Part shown: in pieces, positions 48,691 to 60,378 of the stretch
Layout: every line of letters begins with the position of its first letter
Numbering within the stretch: position 1 is the stretch's first letter
Source of the DNA: Anaeramoeba flamelloides
Taxonomy: Eukaryota; Metamonada; Anaeramoebidae
DNA: 64,000 bases
Assembly: GCA_027625915.1 (NCBI GenBank)
Contig: JANTQA010000029.1
Location: forward strand, 5,270,001 to 5,334,000
Direction: 5' to 3'
The notes under the pieces: generated by a model
Databases searched by the model: none
What the model saw: the letters and a program-made list of their open reading frames with translations, nothing else
Told to the model about the DNA's origin: nothing
Position numbers and translations under genes: made by a program

Positions 48691-49112
48691 GGGTTATCTA
48701 AAATAATGTCAAAACGGGGGTCTTGCGAATTAAAACCTGAGTGAATTAGACTCTATATTTCTTGAGATCCAGAAGAACTATAAAATTTCAAAAATTTAGG
48801 AATTAGATAATTTGGCCAGATCAGATTGTTAATTGGAAGATGGTAGTAAAATACTATACCTAACAGTGTTTCTTCTGAGTCCCTTTATTCAGAGTTTTTA
48901 TCTGAAACTGGACAATAATCCCATTAGAAGAAAAAAGGTTGGATTTTGTCTTTTACTACCATCTTCCAATTAACAATCTGATCTGGCCAAATTATCTAAT
49001 TCCTAAATTTTTGAAATTTTATAGTTCTTCTGGATCTCAAGAAATATTGATTCTAATTCACACATGTTTTAATTCGTAAGACCCCTGTGGTGACTTTATT
49101 TTAGATGTCCTT
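48691..49112. mobile_element. ~420-base fold-back element
   Basis: Arms 48691-48851 and 48950-49110 are inverted repeats. The inner 100 or so bases (TTTCTTGAGATCCAGAAGAA through GGAAGATGGTAGTAAAA) are identical or nearly so; the outer 50 differ more. The loop is about 98 bases. It abuts the TTGA of the preceding MITE and is followed by TTAA at 49111-49114. Confidence 0.75.
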
Positions 49113-49626
49113 AAGTAGAGATCTAAAAAAAATAAAAACTCTTTTTTTATAAACGTAAAAACAAATTAATTCTCATAATTGATATTTTCTTCCATAACAT
49201 CGATAATTCTCGTTCTGTAAAAATTCTAAAAATTTAAATTTTAATATTATTTTTCAGTCAGTTTTTCTATTAATTTTTTCAGGTTTATTATTTTTATTAA
49301 ACCCCATCTTTGTCAAAGAGTTTAAAATTGATCAATTTAGAATATTTAAACATTACCCCAATTGGAACAGTTAATGGTTACTCAGTAATTTTCTTCTTTT
49401 TATCAATAAAATGGTAGTATATTCAAACAGATTTTATGAATATTTTCTATTGATCAAAAAAATTGAATTTTTCATGGTTTTTGAAATTTTTCGTATTTTT
49501 AGATTTGACAGTTATATCGACTTTTTCTGGAAAAAAGAGTAGATTTGAAACTCTTTTTGGTTTCACAAATAACATTCGATATTTGTACTCAATTATTTTC
49601 TTTATCATTTTTTTAATTTTTATGAA

Positions 49627-52584
49627 ATGTCAAAATTGAATATACAAGTGAAGATTGAAAACGAAATTGTAAATGTTCAAATTAGCGATTCAGAAAACAC
49701 CACTATTCAGGATCTTATTCTGTTAACAACCAAAAAAATTGATTTGAAAGAAAAAAAAATTATTGGGTTGGAAAATAAAAACAATGAAATATTATTTGAA
49801 AAAGATTTTGTTATTGATCTTTTAGATAACGAAGAATGTGTAATTGCAATTCTTGAAAAATCGGTTTCAAACAAAAAAAAAGAAGAAGTTCCAAATAAAG
49901 AAGAAAAAGAAAGAAAAGAAGACCAAGAGAAAGAAAAAGAAAAAGAAATAAAAATTGTAAATGAACAAGATTTTCAAATGGAATTGACAGAAGAAAACAC
50001 AAACAACTCTTCAGATAATTTCTCGATTTCAGAATCGGATCACGAGAAGAACGAAGAAAAAAAACTTTCGAGTGATTCGGAACTAGATTTAGATCACAGT
50101 GACAGCGAAATTGAAACTGGAGGTGGTTCTTCAAATTCTATTACCGATTCTGTTCTAACCTCAACTTTTTCTGAAAATGAGAAAAACCAAAAAAAATCGC
50201 AAAGTGAAAACGAGAGTAGTGCTTCTTCAGAAAATGAAAGTAGTCAAGCAGAAGAAATTGGCTTTGATGATGATGAACAAAAAGAAATTGAAAAACAAAT
50301 AAATGAAACATTAAATCTGAAACAACAAAAATCTTGGCTTGATTTACAAAAAGAATTAGAGAATTTGTCATTAGGCGAAGAAGGAGATCTTACACCCAGC
50401 GAATCAGAATCTGAGAATGGAAGTATTGGAATAAATATGAATTTAAATTTTAATAGAGACGATCAAGAAAAAGAAGAAGAAAAAGTGGAAAAAGAAATAA
50501 AACAAGAGCAAAACCAAAAACCACAGCAACAAAAAATAAAAGAAAAAGAAAAAGAAAAAGAAAAAGTAGAAGGGAAAGGAAAAGAAAAAGAAAAAGAAAA
50601 ACAAAAACATAAAGAAAAAGGAAAAGGAAAAGGAAAAGGAAAAGGAAAAGGAAAAGGAAAAGGAAAGGAAAAAGGGAAAGGAAAAGGAAAAACCTTCAAG
50701 GTAAAATATTATTCAAAAAAACCAAAAGGATGGAAAAAGGGTAAATTAATTTTTTCAAACAAAACAATTCAATTCATTGATTTTAATGGAGAAATAACAA
50801 AAGCAAAAATGAGAAATACAAGTTTTAAACTCCACAAAAGCAAAAACAAAATAGCACAATTACTTTTATTTGAAACAGGTGTAATTGTAAGGTTTAAAAA
50901 TAGTCAAAGATGTAAGACCTTTCATCACCTTCATCTGAAAAAAATGAAAAAAATCTTAAAGTACGAAAAAAAAATGAAAAAAGAGAAAAAGAAAGACAAA
51001 AAAAAAAAGAAAACCAAAATTGAAAAAAAGAAACCAAAAAAGAAAAAGAAAATGAAAAAGAAAGGCAAAAAACAAAAGAAGAGCAAGAAGAAACAAGAAA
51101 CAAGACAAGATCAAAAGGTTGAAGATTTAGATTTATTAAAAATGACATTATTTGCTGTCATGGTTGTTGATATTAATAGCAAGCCTGTTAAATGTGTACC
51201 CCTCCATATAGGACACGGAAGAATAAGATTGGTTGATCCACATGGCAAGATACATAAAAGCCTAATCACCCAAACAAAGTTCTTTATTGAAAGGAAACCA
51301 CAGATGCTCTCCATTAACGAGGTACTTTTCCCTATAAAATTTGAGAGCAACCAACTTAAAAAAGATTTCATTGAAGTAATGAAAACAGAGAAATCCAAGC
51401 CTATACCTGAATCTGAGAATTTCAAACACAAAAAATTGAAAAAGGGAGAAAAAAATAATTTCACTCTCACCATTTTAAATAAAAAATCAAAGGCTATTGC
51501 ACACGCTACAATAACAATTAATCAAAGGAAGATTGTATTTACTGAAACTAAAAAAAATACAAAAAAAAAAAAGATATATAAGCAATATGTTCACTATGTG
51601 AAGTATAATAATTTAAAAAAAAAAAAAAAAATTGGAAAAATTAATTTTAGAAAACTAAACAAAAAATTCTTTATTAAATTTCTTAATCAACAATCAAGAA
51701 GAAATTTTAGAAAACTATTACTAAAAAATCGTTTATTAGCAAAGCAAAAATTTAAAATTAAGGTCATTGACAATTATAACAAAACTTTAGACAATGGCTC
51801 AATTATTACGAACAATGGCAAAATTAAATTTATCCTAAAAAAAAACACATATACCTCAACTATAAACGAAATCCAATATTATAAACATCAGTCGATATCA
51901 GATCTCGCCCGAATAAAAATTAATGATGTTTTTTTAAATGTCAAATTCAACCAGAAGAAATTTAGAGAAAAATTTTCATCGTCTATAAAGGTTATTAATA
52001 GAAATATCAAAAATAGCCCAATAGTGAATAAAATAAAAGTTCAAAAAAAGCAACTCAAAGTCCCAAAATCTCAGCAATCTGCGAAACACCCAAAAAAAAC
52101 AAAAATACACAAAAAAAATGATAAAAAAGATAAAAACAAAAACAAAAAAATTAATTTCCAAATTTTAACTAAAAAAAATGAAGTGAAATCTGAGGGTTAT
52201 TTAATAAAAAATGGTGACAACATAACTATTAAAAAAGACGATGATAATATAATAAAAACAACAACAAATAAGATTAAAATTAAGCAATTAAAAAAAAAAA
52301 TAAATAAAATTAAAATTATAATAAAAGATGAAGATGATTACACAGCATTTATAATAACCCTGTCTACAAAAAAGTTGGTGAATAAAATATTAAAATTATT
52401 ACCAAACCCCCACACCAATAAAAATAATCATAATGAAATGTTAAAAAAAAAGAAGAAGAAGAAGAAGAAGAAGAAGAAGAAGAAGGTAGGGAATGATGAA
52501 AAGAAAGGAAAAACGGAAGTAACAAGAAAAAAGAAAAAGAAAGGCAAAGAGAAGGGAGAAAAAAAAGTAAAGAAAGAGAAATAA
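49627..52584 (+). CDS. Lysine-rich protein with five repeated PH-like modules
   Basis: Single exon, 985 residues, ATG at 49627. The first 75 residues (LNIQVKIENEIVNVQI...) could be a ubiquitin-like or RBD-type fold. A long acidic S/E/D region follows, then runs of KEKEK and GKGKGKGK. Five beta-rich blocks of about 85 residues then repeat at roughly 359-444, 503-590, 612-705, 709-795 and 844-930. Each starts with a strand such as FKIKVIDNYNK or FTLTILNKKSK, has an I.F/IRLVD strand, and closes with a basic helix (KKFREKFSSSI, LKKDFIEVMK), as in PH or GRAM domains. The C-terminus is a (AAG)n lysine run and further basic tract. I do not know the family; the PH reading is from pattern alone. Likely cytosolic or membrane- and cytoskeleton-associated, but the function is unknown. 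Confidence 0.8.
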   Translation: MSKLNIQVKIENEIVNVQISDSENTTIQDLILLTTKKIDLKEKKIIGLENKNNEILFEKDFVIDLLDNEECVIAILEKSVSNKKKEEVPNKEEKERKEDQEKEKEKEIKIVNEQDFQMELTEENTNNSSDNFSISESDHEKNEEKKLSSDSELDLDHSDSEIETGGGSSNSITDSVLTSTFSENEKNQKKSQSENESSASSENESSQAEEIGFDDDEQKEIEKQINETLNLKQQKSWLDLQKELENLSLGEEGDLTPSESESENGSIGINMNLNFNRDDQEKEEEKVEKEIKQEQNQKPQQQKIKEKEKEKEKVEGKGKEKEKEKQKHKEKGKGKGKGKGKGKGKGKEKGKGKGKTFKVKYYSKKPKGWKKGKLIFSNKTIQFIDFNGEITKAKMRNTSFKLHKSKNKIAQLLLFETGVIVRFKNSQRCKTFHHLHLKKMKKILKYEKKMKKEKKKDKKKKKTKIEKKKPKKKKKMKKKGKKQKKSKKKQETRQDQKVEDLDLLKMTLFAVMVVDINSKPVKCVPLHIGHGRIRLVDPHGKIHKSLITQTKFFIERKPQMLSINEVLFPIKFESNQLKKDFIEVMKTEKSKPIPESENFKHKKLKKGEKNNFTLTILNKKSKAIAHATITINQRKIVFTETKKNTKKKKIYKQYVHYVKYNNLKKKKKIGKINFRKLNKKFFIKFLNQQSRRNFRKLLLKNRLLAKQKFKIKVIDNYNKTLDNGSIITNNGKIKFILKKNTYTSTINEIQYYKHQSISDLARIKINDVFLNVKFNQKKFREKFSSSIKVINRNIKNSPIVNKIKVQKKQLKVPKSQQSAKHPKKTKIHKKNDKKDKNKNKKINFQILTKKNEVKSEGYLIKNGDNITIKKDDDNIIKTTTNKIKIKQLKKKINKIKIIIKDEDDYTAFIITLSTKKLVNKILKLLPNPHTNKNNHNEMLKKKKKKKKKKKKKKVGNDEKKGKTEVTRKKKKKGKEKGEKKVKKEK
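52451..52487 (+). repeat. (AAG)n microsatellite in the coding end
   Basis: Twelve or so AAG units encode lysines near the C-terminus of the preceding gene. An (A)n/(AAG)n tract of this kind is liable to length change without frame loss. Confidence 0.8.
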
Positions 52585-55500
52585 TAAAAAAAATCAATCA
52601 ATTAATTTTCAATTCAAAGTTTTTTTTTTTTCTATAAATGAATTATTAAATAGTAACCATATATATTTTTCAAAAGAATTAAATATTGTTTTTAATACAA
52701 TATATATATATATTATCTCATTAAAATTTCTGATAAAATAAAAACTTAATGATCCCTTTCAAAAAACTCTAATTATTGTTTTTTTAATATTTTAGCTCAT
52801 ATGAATTAATATTTAAAACTTTATTTTTTTTTTTTAAGAATATCATTTAAATAATAAAATTATAATCATAAATTTATTAAATTTTACAAATAAATGATTA
52901 TATTTGTTATTCTTATTATTTTGAAGTCGTGGGTGTTAATTTTTTCTCAAGTCGGTTAGTTTTTTTTTTAATTTAAAAGATAAGAGTAAAATCTTTGATT
53001 TTTCTACCTTCTTTTGAATTATGAAAAAGCACAGTTAGGTTTTCTTGAAATTTGAGAAATTAAAAGGAATAGATTTAAATATTCTTTTTATTTCTTTAAT
53101 TAAAAAAAACTTCTTTTTGGTTCTTCAGAATTTAAATGAGTTGAGCAAAAAATTAGATTTTAATCAATTCTTTTGAATACAGGAAAACCTAACACAACGT
53201 GTTGTCAAGTTCCTAGGTTTTTTTTTCATTTTTCTTTACATTTCAAAAAGTAAAAAAAAAAAACTAAAGGAAGTTTTTTATAATTTTCGAAATGATAAAA
53301 AAATTAAATAAATTTTCATTACATTTCAAAAAGTAAAATAAAAACTAAGGATATTCTCAACTGGGACTCTTTTATAGTTTCTTAATTTTATTCTTTATCA
53401 AGTTCAATTTTTTATTACTCTAAAGTTGTTTGATTCTCAGTTAATAATTTCTAATTATTGTTCTCAGAATTTAAGATAATTAACTTTTTCGTTGAAAATT
53501 TAAAAATTATAATTTTAAGGATTAGTTAAAATAATCTCTTATAAACTAAATTCAAGATTAAATGTCACATGTTACATTTGAATTTTGAATATTATATGTA
53601 TTATTTTGAAGTTTCCCCCCTCACAACAAAAAGTTTCAAATAAATCATTTAGTCTCTTTTTTATTGTTTCCATAGTATTTTTTTAAAATGGAAAATGAAA
53701 ATGAAAATTTGGAAAGAAGTAACAGATAAATTAATGAAAAAATTGGTTTCAAATATGAAAAAGAGATTAAGTTTAGTTATTAAAATGGAAGGAGAATCGA
53801 TAGATGGGTTTTATTATTTTTTTATAATTTCTAATTTTTTATGTAATGTTTATTTCAAAATAAATGGCATAATTTTTTTTAATTATTTTTTTTTCTTTTT
53901 TTGAGTTTATTTTTACAGGAAAAACAAGAATATCTTGAGTATAGAACTGAATATTAAAATAGAACTTTTAATATTATAATAGATAACTTCAATTATTAAA
54001 AATATTTTTCTTTAAAATTTGATTTTTTATGGTCCAATGATTTTGAAATAGAGTTTATATAGTTATTCTCACTGGATTAATTTTTACTTCAGTTTTAGAT
54101 ATAATTCTTGAGTGGTAGGTTTATTAATAAAACAATTTTTTTATTTTATTTTTATTTATCTATGCATCTCAGGAATTGAAATCTTTATCTATCATCTCAA
54201 ATATTTATAATCGGTATAATAGTAACCCATACAAAGCCATTTTTAAAAAAATAAATTTCTAAACAATGGTCAATATTTTTTTGTTTCAAAATTGTAATTA
54301 AATCTTTAAAATTATTTTTAACTTATTCAAGATTAAATTTTTAATGAATATTTATTTTTATCTAACCAAATTCCTAAATATAAAATTTTTTTTTGGCAAG
54401 GTATAAAAAAATCGATTATTTTTCAAAGATGGGCATAACCCGAATAATTTCCAAATAATTTTTTAAAATCAAATACTCTAAAAAAATTTAAAAAAGAAGT
54501 AAAACATAAAATTAGGAAGTTAGAGCAATAAATTTAAAGGTTGTACTATTATTATTTATCAATATTGTATGTTTGAATTTACGTTTATTGTATTGATATT
54601 TTTAAGGTAAAATTATATTAACGATTAATACTTTTTTGATATTTTTGTGTTGTTTTTTAAAAAAAAGATAAAAATCGAAAAAAGGAGAAATACTCCTACA
54701 AAATTCTAATTATTCTATTTAACCTTTATTAAAATAATTCTATATCTTATTTTATCATACTATAAATATATTGATCAACTTCTTTTCTCACTTCATTTAT
54801 CCAATATTTAGTATATGATTTATATTATTGTAAAGAGTAAAAATGAAATATTTGAGTAATTACATAACCCGATTTGATAAAAACCAAAGTTTTAATGAAA
54901 ATAAAATAATTTATACATGAAACAAATACTTTTTTCTGGAAAAAAATAATAAATTTGTTTTAATTTATTTTCAAAATAAAGAAAATCAAATTTTTCAGAA
55001 ACTATAATTTCTCAGTTCTAATCACAATTTCAATACTAAATTTTTTGAGAAAGTCATTTTTCTGAAATACCGCCCTATAGTTAACAAAATTTTGCAATAA
55101 AAATAGCATTCTGAAAAAAAAATATAACTGTTACTGAAAAAAAGTGTCGATTAGAAAAATATAATCAAATCTGTATTTAATTGTAAAATAGCACCCAAAA
55201 TACTACTTTTCAAATATTTTTCAATATCTTTTTTTGTTGGTTTTCAAAACAATCAAATTTATAAAATTGATTTTTTTTTCGAATTGAGATAGAAAAAACA
55301 AGTTTCAAATTTAATCAACATTTAAGCATATTCAATTTTTATAATTTGAAGATTTAATTTGAAAAAAAAGTCATATTCTCTTTTTTATATTCGATGGTAC
55401 TATGATTTATCCATTAAGTAAAAAAGTTTTTATGAATTTAAAAATAAATTTTAGGTAAGTTTGAAGCATTTCAATTTCAAATTTCTTTATTGATCAGTTA

Positions 55501-56471
55501 AAAATATATAAATTTTTTTTTTTCTTTTTTTAGACCATTTTTAAATTAAAATTGATTTAATTATTTTTTTCAGATGAGTTTTTCTTTTTTGAGGGATTAT
55601 CTGGAAAAAAATAACTGAAATGAAAATAATCCTTGATATCATTATTTAGTTATTAATGCTAGTTAAACTGTTTTGTCCTTTACTATTTAATTTCTTTTAT
55701 TTAAGATCAAATCCTTTTTTTAAGAATCGAACTTTTAAAATTAAAAAGGCCACTTATTAGAATGATGATTAATTAAATTATCCGTGTTCCAAAAAAATAT
55801 TCATTCAATCAAGAAACAAGAAAAAAAATTATCATTTTCCAAATTCATAGTAAAACTCAATAAAACTCTTTTTTTTTTAAACAAAAAGTAGATCAACTTA
55901 TATTAACAAACAATTAAACTGAGTATTTCGATAGATACACCCAACTTCAATAAACTTTCGGTAGGTTTATTACAGAGTTAATAAAAAATTTGTTTAAATA
56001 TAAATAGGATTTGATTTGAAATTTTCCTAATATTATACAATAATTTCCCTAAAACTCACAATTAAAAATCTTTTCCGGGATTTTTTTCATTTCAGGTATT
56101 TTTTAAGACAAAACAACAAAAAAGAAAAATATAAAACCTAAAGCATTTTGTTATGAAAAGAATTTGTCACTCATAGAGATCAAAAACAAGAACTGATCTG
56201 TAAAACGAGACACTATTTTATTTTTGAAAATTACACTCTGCCCAATAACAACTCAAAATAAATGGCAAATTTGTTGAGATTGTTAATTAATTTGAATATC
56301 ATTTTTCTGAGAAAATGAACAAACAATAAAGTTGAAAAAGTATAAAGACACTTTAAGAGAATATTGTTGCTATGTGAAAAGATTGCAAAAAGACATTTAA
56401 TTTAAAACTCAAAAGGTAAACTTTTCTATTCATTTTTTATTATTTTTCATAGTGAAAGAAAAGTTGAAAAT
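52585..56471. other. Intergenic region upstream of RICTOR
   Basis: Holds a decayed hairpin array (52950-53350) and otherwise plain AT-rich DNA. A short frame from 53695, with a possible splice at about 53808-53918, is too weak to call. Confidence 0.5.
52950..53350. repeat. Decayed hairpin array, locus 3
   Basis: The linker AAAACCTAACACAACGTG followed by TTGTCAAGTTCCTAGG matches the header and linker of the 37.6-kb array. Hairpin units near 52980-53030, 53040-53110, 53115-53185, 53215-53265 and 53270-53345 correspond to its unit types B and C. Confidence 0.6.
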
Positions 56472-59400
56472 ATGAATAGAAATTCAAGGTCTTTTACTCA
56501 CTCTGGTAAACATTTACTTTTGGTTTCAGAAAAAAACGTGTTTTAATGGTACTTAATTTCCTTCTTTCTTGATCCTCAAAAATCCACAATTTCCACAACT
56601 CAATAGAAAAATTCAAAACATTGAGTCTTTTTTATCCGCTGAGCAACAAAGAAATACCAATCGAAAAAAAAATTGAAATATTGAATTTGATTGCTACCTC
56701 TATCAACATTTTTCAAGATTTATTAGTTAACGACAAAGAAATCAGGTTTCAGATTTACAAAACACTTCGCCATTTACTTCAAAATGAAAATTCAATAATT
56801 CGGACACTATCGTGCCGAGTGCTCCTTAAATGTATGCAAAGCAGCAGCATGCTAGTTCACATTGAAACGCTCCATTTACATTTTTTCCTCATCCGCTGCT
56901 TAGAGCAGCGCTCTGAATATGGGCTTGAAAGGGTTGAGGCCTTAAAATTTATTTATCATTTGATCCAATTGGATTGCAACCAGATTCCAAGGTCCTTTGT
57001 TCTGTCCTTAGTTGCAATTTCTGAAAACGAAAACGATCCGATGAGGATCTCTTGCTTGCTGGCCTTGTGCGAGATTGCAATCAAAAGCCCCAAGATTGTT
57101 TCGGTTTGTGGTGGCATTTCCTTGATTTGCAAAATGTGCATCGATCCCAAGCTTGTGAAAATACAGCCAGTCTTATTAAGGTGCCTTTTAAATTTGTTAA
57201 ATTGTCAAAAAAAAAAACGATACTTGTCCGAGAGCGATTTGAAAATCATTCTTTCGCCATTCATTTCTTTGTTTGAATTAAAATACACAGAACACAGATT
57301 TTTGCAATTTAAATCTTCAAAAAATGCCATAGAGATTTTGCTGAGAGACTGGGCTGGGTTAATTTTCTTATCAAACAATTCAAATGGCTTGAAAGCCTTT
57401 TTAACAACTTTAAAATTACCCTCCAGAAAAGCAAAAGTAATTACTTTAATTTTTTTTTTTTTTTATATTTCCTCTTTTTTCATTTTTCCTTAAAACATAT
57501 TTAAGGCACTAACGAACGAAAAAAGTATTCCAGCAAATTTAAAAGAAAATTCATAAAAAATTAACAACATCTTGAAATTGAAAAACAAAAGTAAAAATCT
57601 GATGACCACATAAATACCAAACTTACTTTTAATGTTATTTTCAGAAATGAATTATTGTTTTTAAAAAGTTTGAATACATTTTTATCATTTTTGAAAAAGT
57701 TCAAAATTCAACCCATTTTCAAATTATTTCAAAAAAAAAATTTCCTTCAAAGAAGAAAGAAATCTTATTGCGTCTATTAAGAAAGTGTACAGACACAAAT
57801 TCTTTGAAAATCAAACCACAAAGTTTTGGAATAAACTCAGTATAAAAAATCTACTTAATTTCAAAAAAAATACAATAATTATTTAAACTTGAAAAAAAAT
57901 ATAATTTTTTTTTTTTTTATTGTTGAGCAGAGGTGATTCAACAAAATTACCTCCTATTTGCCTGAAACTCTAAAATTGTATTTAGGTTTTTTTATCCTAA
58001 CTGTAATGTAAGCAGGATTACAGCTCAAAGGATATCTTTTCTTTAAAAAATGAAAAGAATAAATTATTTCGGAAAAAAGACAAGAAAAAGAGAAAGAAAA
58101 GCAAGAAATGAAAGAGTCAAAAAATAATAGAAAAAAGAAAAAACTTCAGTGAAAAGTTTTTTTTTGTGCCTTAAGTGTTGAATGGGCTGGTGGTTGTTTC
58201 CTTTTATGTCGTTTTTTTTTTGGATCGCCACCATAGGTTGTTTTAATAAAGAGTTCTAAATATTTGAACAACTATAGATCAAATGAAAAAGGCTGTTTAT
58301 TAAATTTTGATTTAGAACTTTGTAGATGGGTTGAATCTAAAAAGCTCTGGTTTTTAAGAATAAGATTTGGTTTTCGAAATTTTCTTTTCAGTTGCTTTGC
58401 TTTTTTTTTTTATTTTTTTTTTTTTTTTTTTTTGTAAGTTTCCCAAATCTTGTTTTCGCAAAATCCCAGTACAAGATACCGACTCGACAGCAAAAACCCA
58501 GTCCAAGTAACGACTCGACAGATAGTACGGAAAGTCCAATTCGGTTCACTTTGGTTGGTTTCAGATCGCATTCGTTGGATTCAGTTCAGTAACATAAGTC
58601 CTCTTCGAAGATCTGATCATGAACAAGTTTGGTTGGGTTAGTCATGACCAGGTCAACCAATTCTTATAATGATTTTTTATACTTTTTACCTTTCCCACAC
58701 CTAAAAAAACAAAAAGAGAATATAGAGCCCAAGCAACTTAAGAAGGGAAATTTGGAAAAGGTAAAAAGTATAAAAAATAAAAATATAATTTTTTGATTCA
58801 AAGAACAGTTCAAATCAATTTTTTCTTTAGATTATATAAAAAAATCTTAGAGAAAAAGAACCAAACAATCGAATGAAAAATTCTCCCGAAATACTTTTTT
58901 AAAACCTGGAAAATTCAACTTATAATCTAAAGAAATACCTTTGAATTTGATTATTTTTAATCAATAATTAATAACCCAATTTTAATGTTTTCAGTGAGTT
59001 ATTAACAACATAAAAACCAAATATATCAAAAGACTTTACAATTATTTCTTAATTTTTTAAAGATTTTCAAAGAAATAAACCAAATTTATTAAATAAATCT
59101 AATAAAAAAAAAATACTAGATATTATCAAATAACTGATTTTAATTAATAACAGTTCGTTATTTATATTCTAAATATTTGAAAAAAGAATATTACTGAGTT
59201 TTTTTAAATTTCAAGAAAATTAATAAATTATTGAATAAAATAAATGATCAATTTTTTCAGGATCTAGAGGGATTCAATATTTGATTTATTTTTCTTGGTA
59301 TTTTTAAAATAAAATTAAATTTTCAATGTTATATGTTCATATAGACTATCAGAAATTACTAAAAGTGAGATTTCATAAAAATAAATTTTTTTCTTGTTTT

Positions 59401-60336
59401 GTATAAATCAAAAAATTCAAACCAAAAGGGAATCAAATCTTTTGACTAAAAATTATTTTGGGAAAAAATGAATTCTTTTAAAATGAGAACTGATTTTCCT
59501 AAACTTACTAAATGAAGGGGAATGTCGGGTTTAATTGTATCCTTGGGTAAATAATTACTCTATTACCTTTGGAGAAAAAAAATAAGTAAATAGTTACTAA
59601 TCCCTTAAGCAAATAAAAAAAAGTAACAGTCATTGTCCAAAAAGAAAATAAAAACTAAAGTCTACATTTTAATTTTTTCAACCAGAAGATTTATATAACA
59701 ATCTGAAAAAAAAATAATTTGAATTTATTTCTGCGTTGGCCATTTCCACACGATCAAGTGTTCAATTTCTCAACTTTACAATTGTTTAGTGATTATTGAT
59801 TTACTTTGTTTTTTTTATGATTCTATTGATTATACCATCTTTTAAAAAATTATCTCAATAACCAAGATTAGTTTTTTCAAAATCATTTTTCAATGTTATT
59901 TTTTTTTTTTACAGTAATAAGGGTTGATGTGATTGATTTTGAGGAAATTTTTTAGAGAAAAATTAAAGGTTATCAAATTTATGTGAATAGATCTTTAATG
60001 AATTTAAATATTAATCTATGAGAAAAGAACTTTTTCTATGAGTTTAAGTTGAAAGAATAACAGTAAAAAGTTATCTATCAATATTCTCCAAATTTTCCGT
60101 TTTCTTTTTTCATAAAAAAATAATAATCGCTTTTCAATCGTCAAATCTTATGGAGACCTTATAGCCGATATTATAAGATATTATTTAGAATTTGCAATAA
60201 ATTACTAATAACTTGTCCATCACCGCTCATTTCAAGAATACGGATGAATTTATTTTTATTTTTCCATTATTTTTTTTATGAAGATTTGATATTAAAGAAG
60301 TAAATAATAATATTTATTTTGATTATTTACACAAGC

Positions 60337-60378
<42 letters not shown>

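Larger units (their letters stand above)
47467..49626. other. Intergenic region with tandem TTAA-type elements
   Basis: T-rich 3' flank of the RING gene, then a MITE (48512-48690) and a fold-back (48691-49112) that touch each other. The last 500 bases are the presumed promoter of the next gene; no motif stands out. Confidence 0.5.

Noticed and set aside
53695-53930. A tiny two-exon gene (MKMKIWKEVTDKLMKKL...)
   Set aside because: A plausible GT...TTTTACAG pair exists, but the product would be about 60 residues of biased composition with no recognisable domain.
56621-56623. RICTOR starting at 56621
   Set aside because: This codon is TTG. An ATG exon at 56472 with matching donor, acceptor and phase gives a better start.
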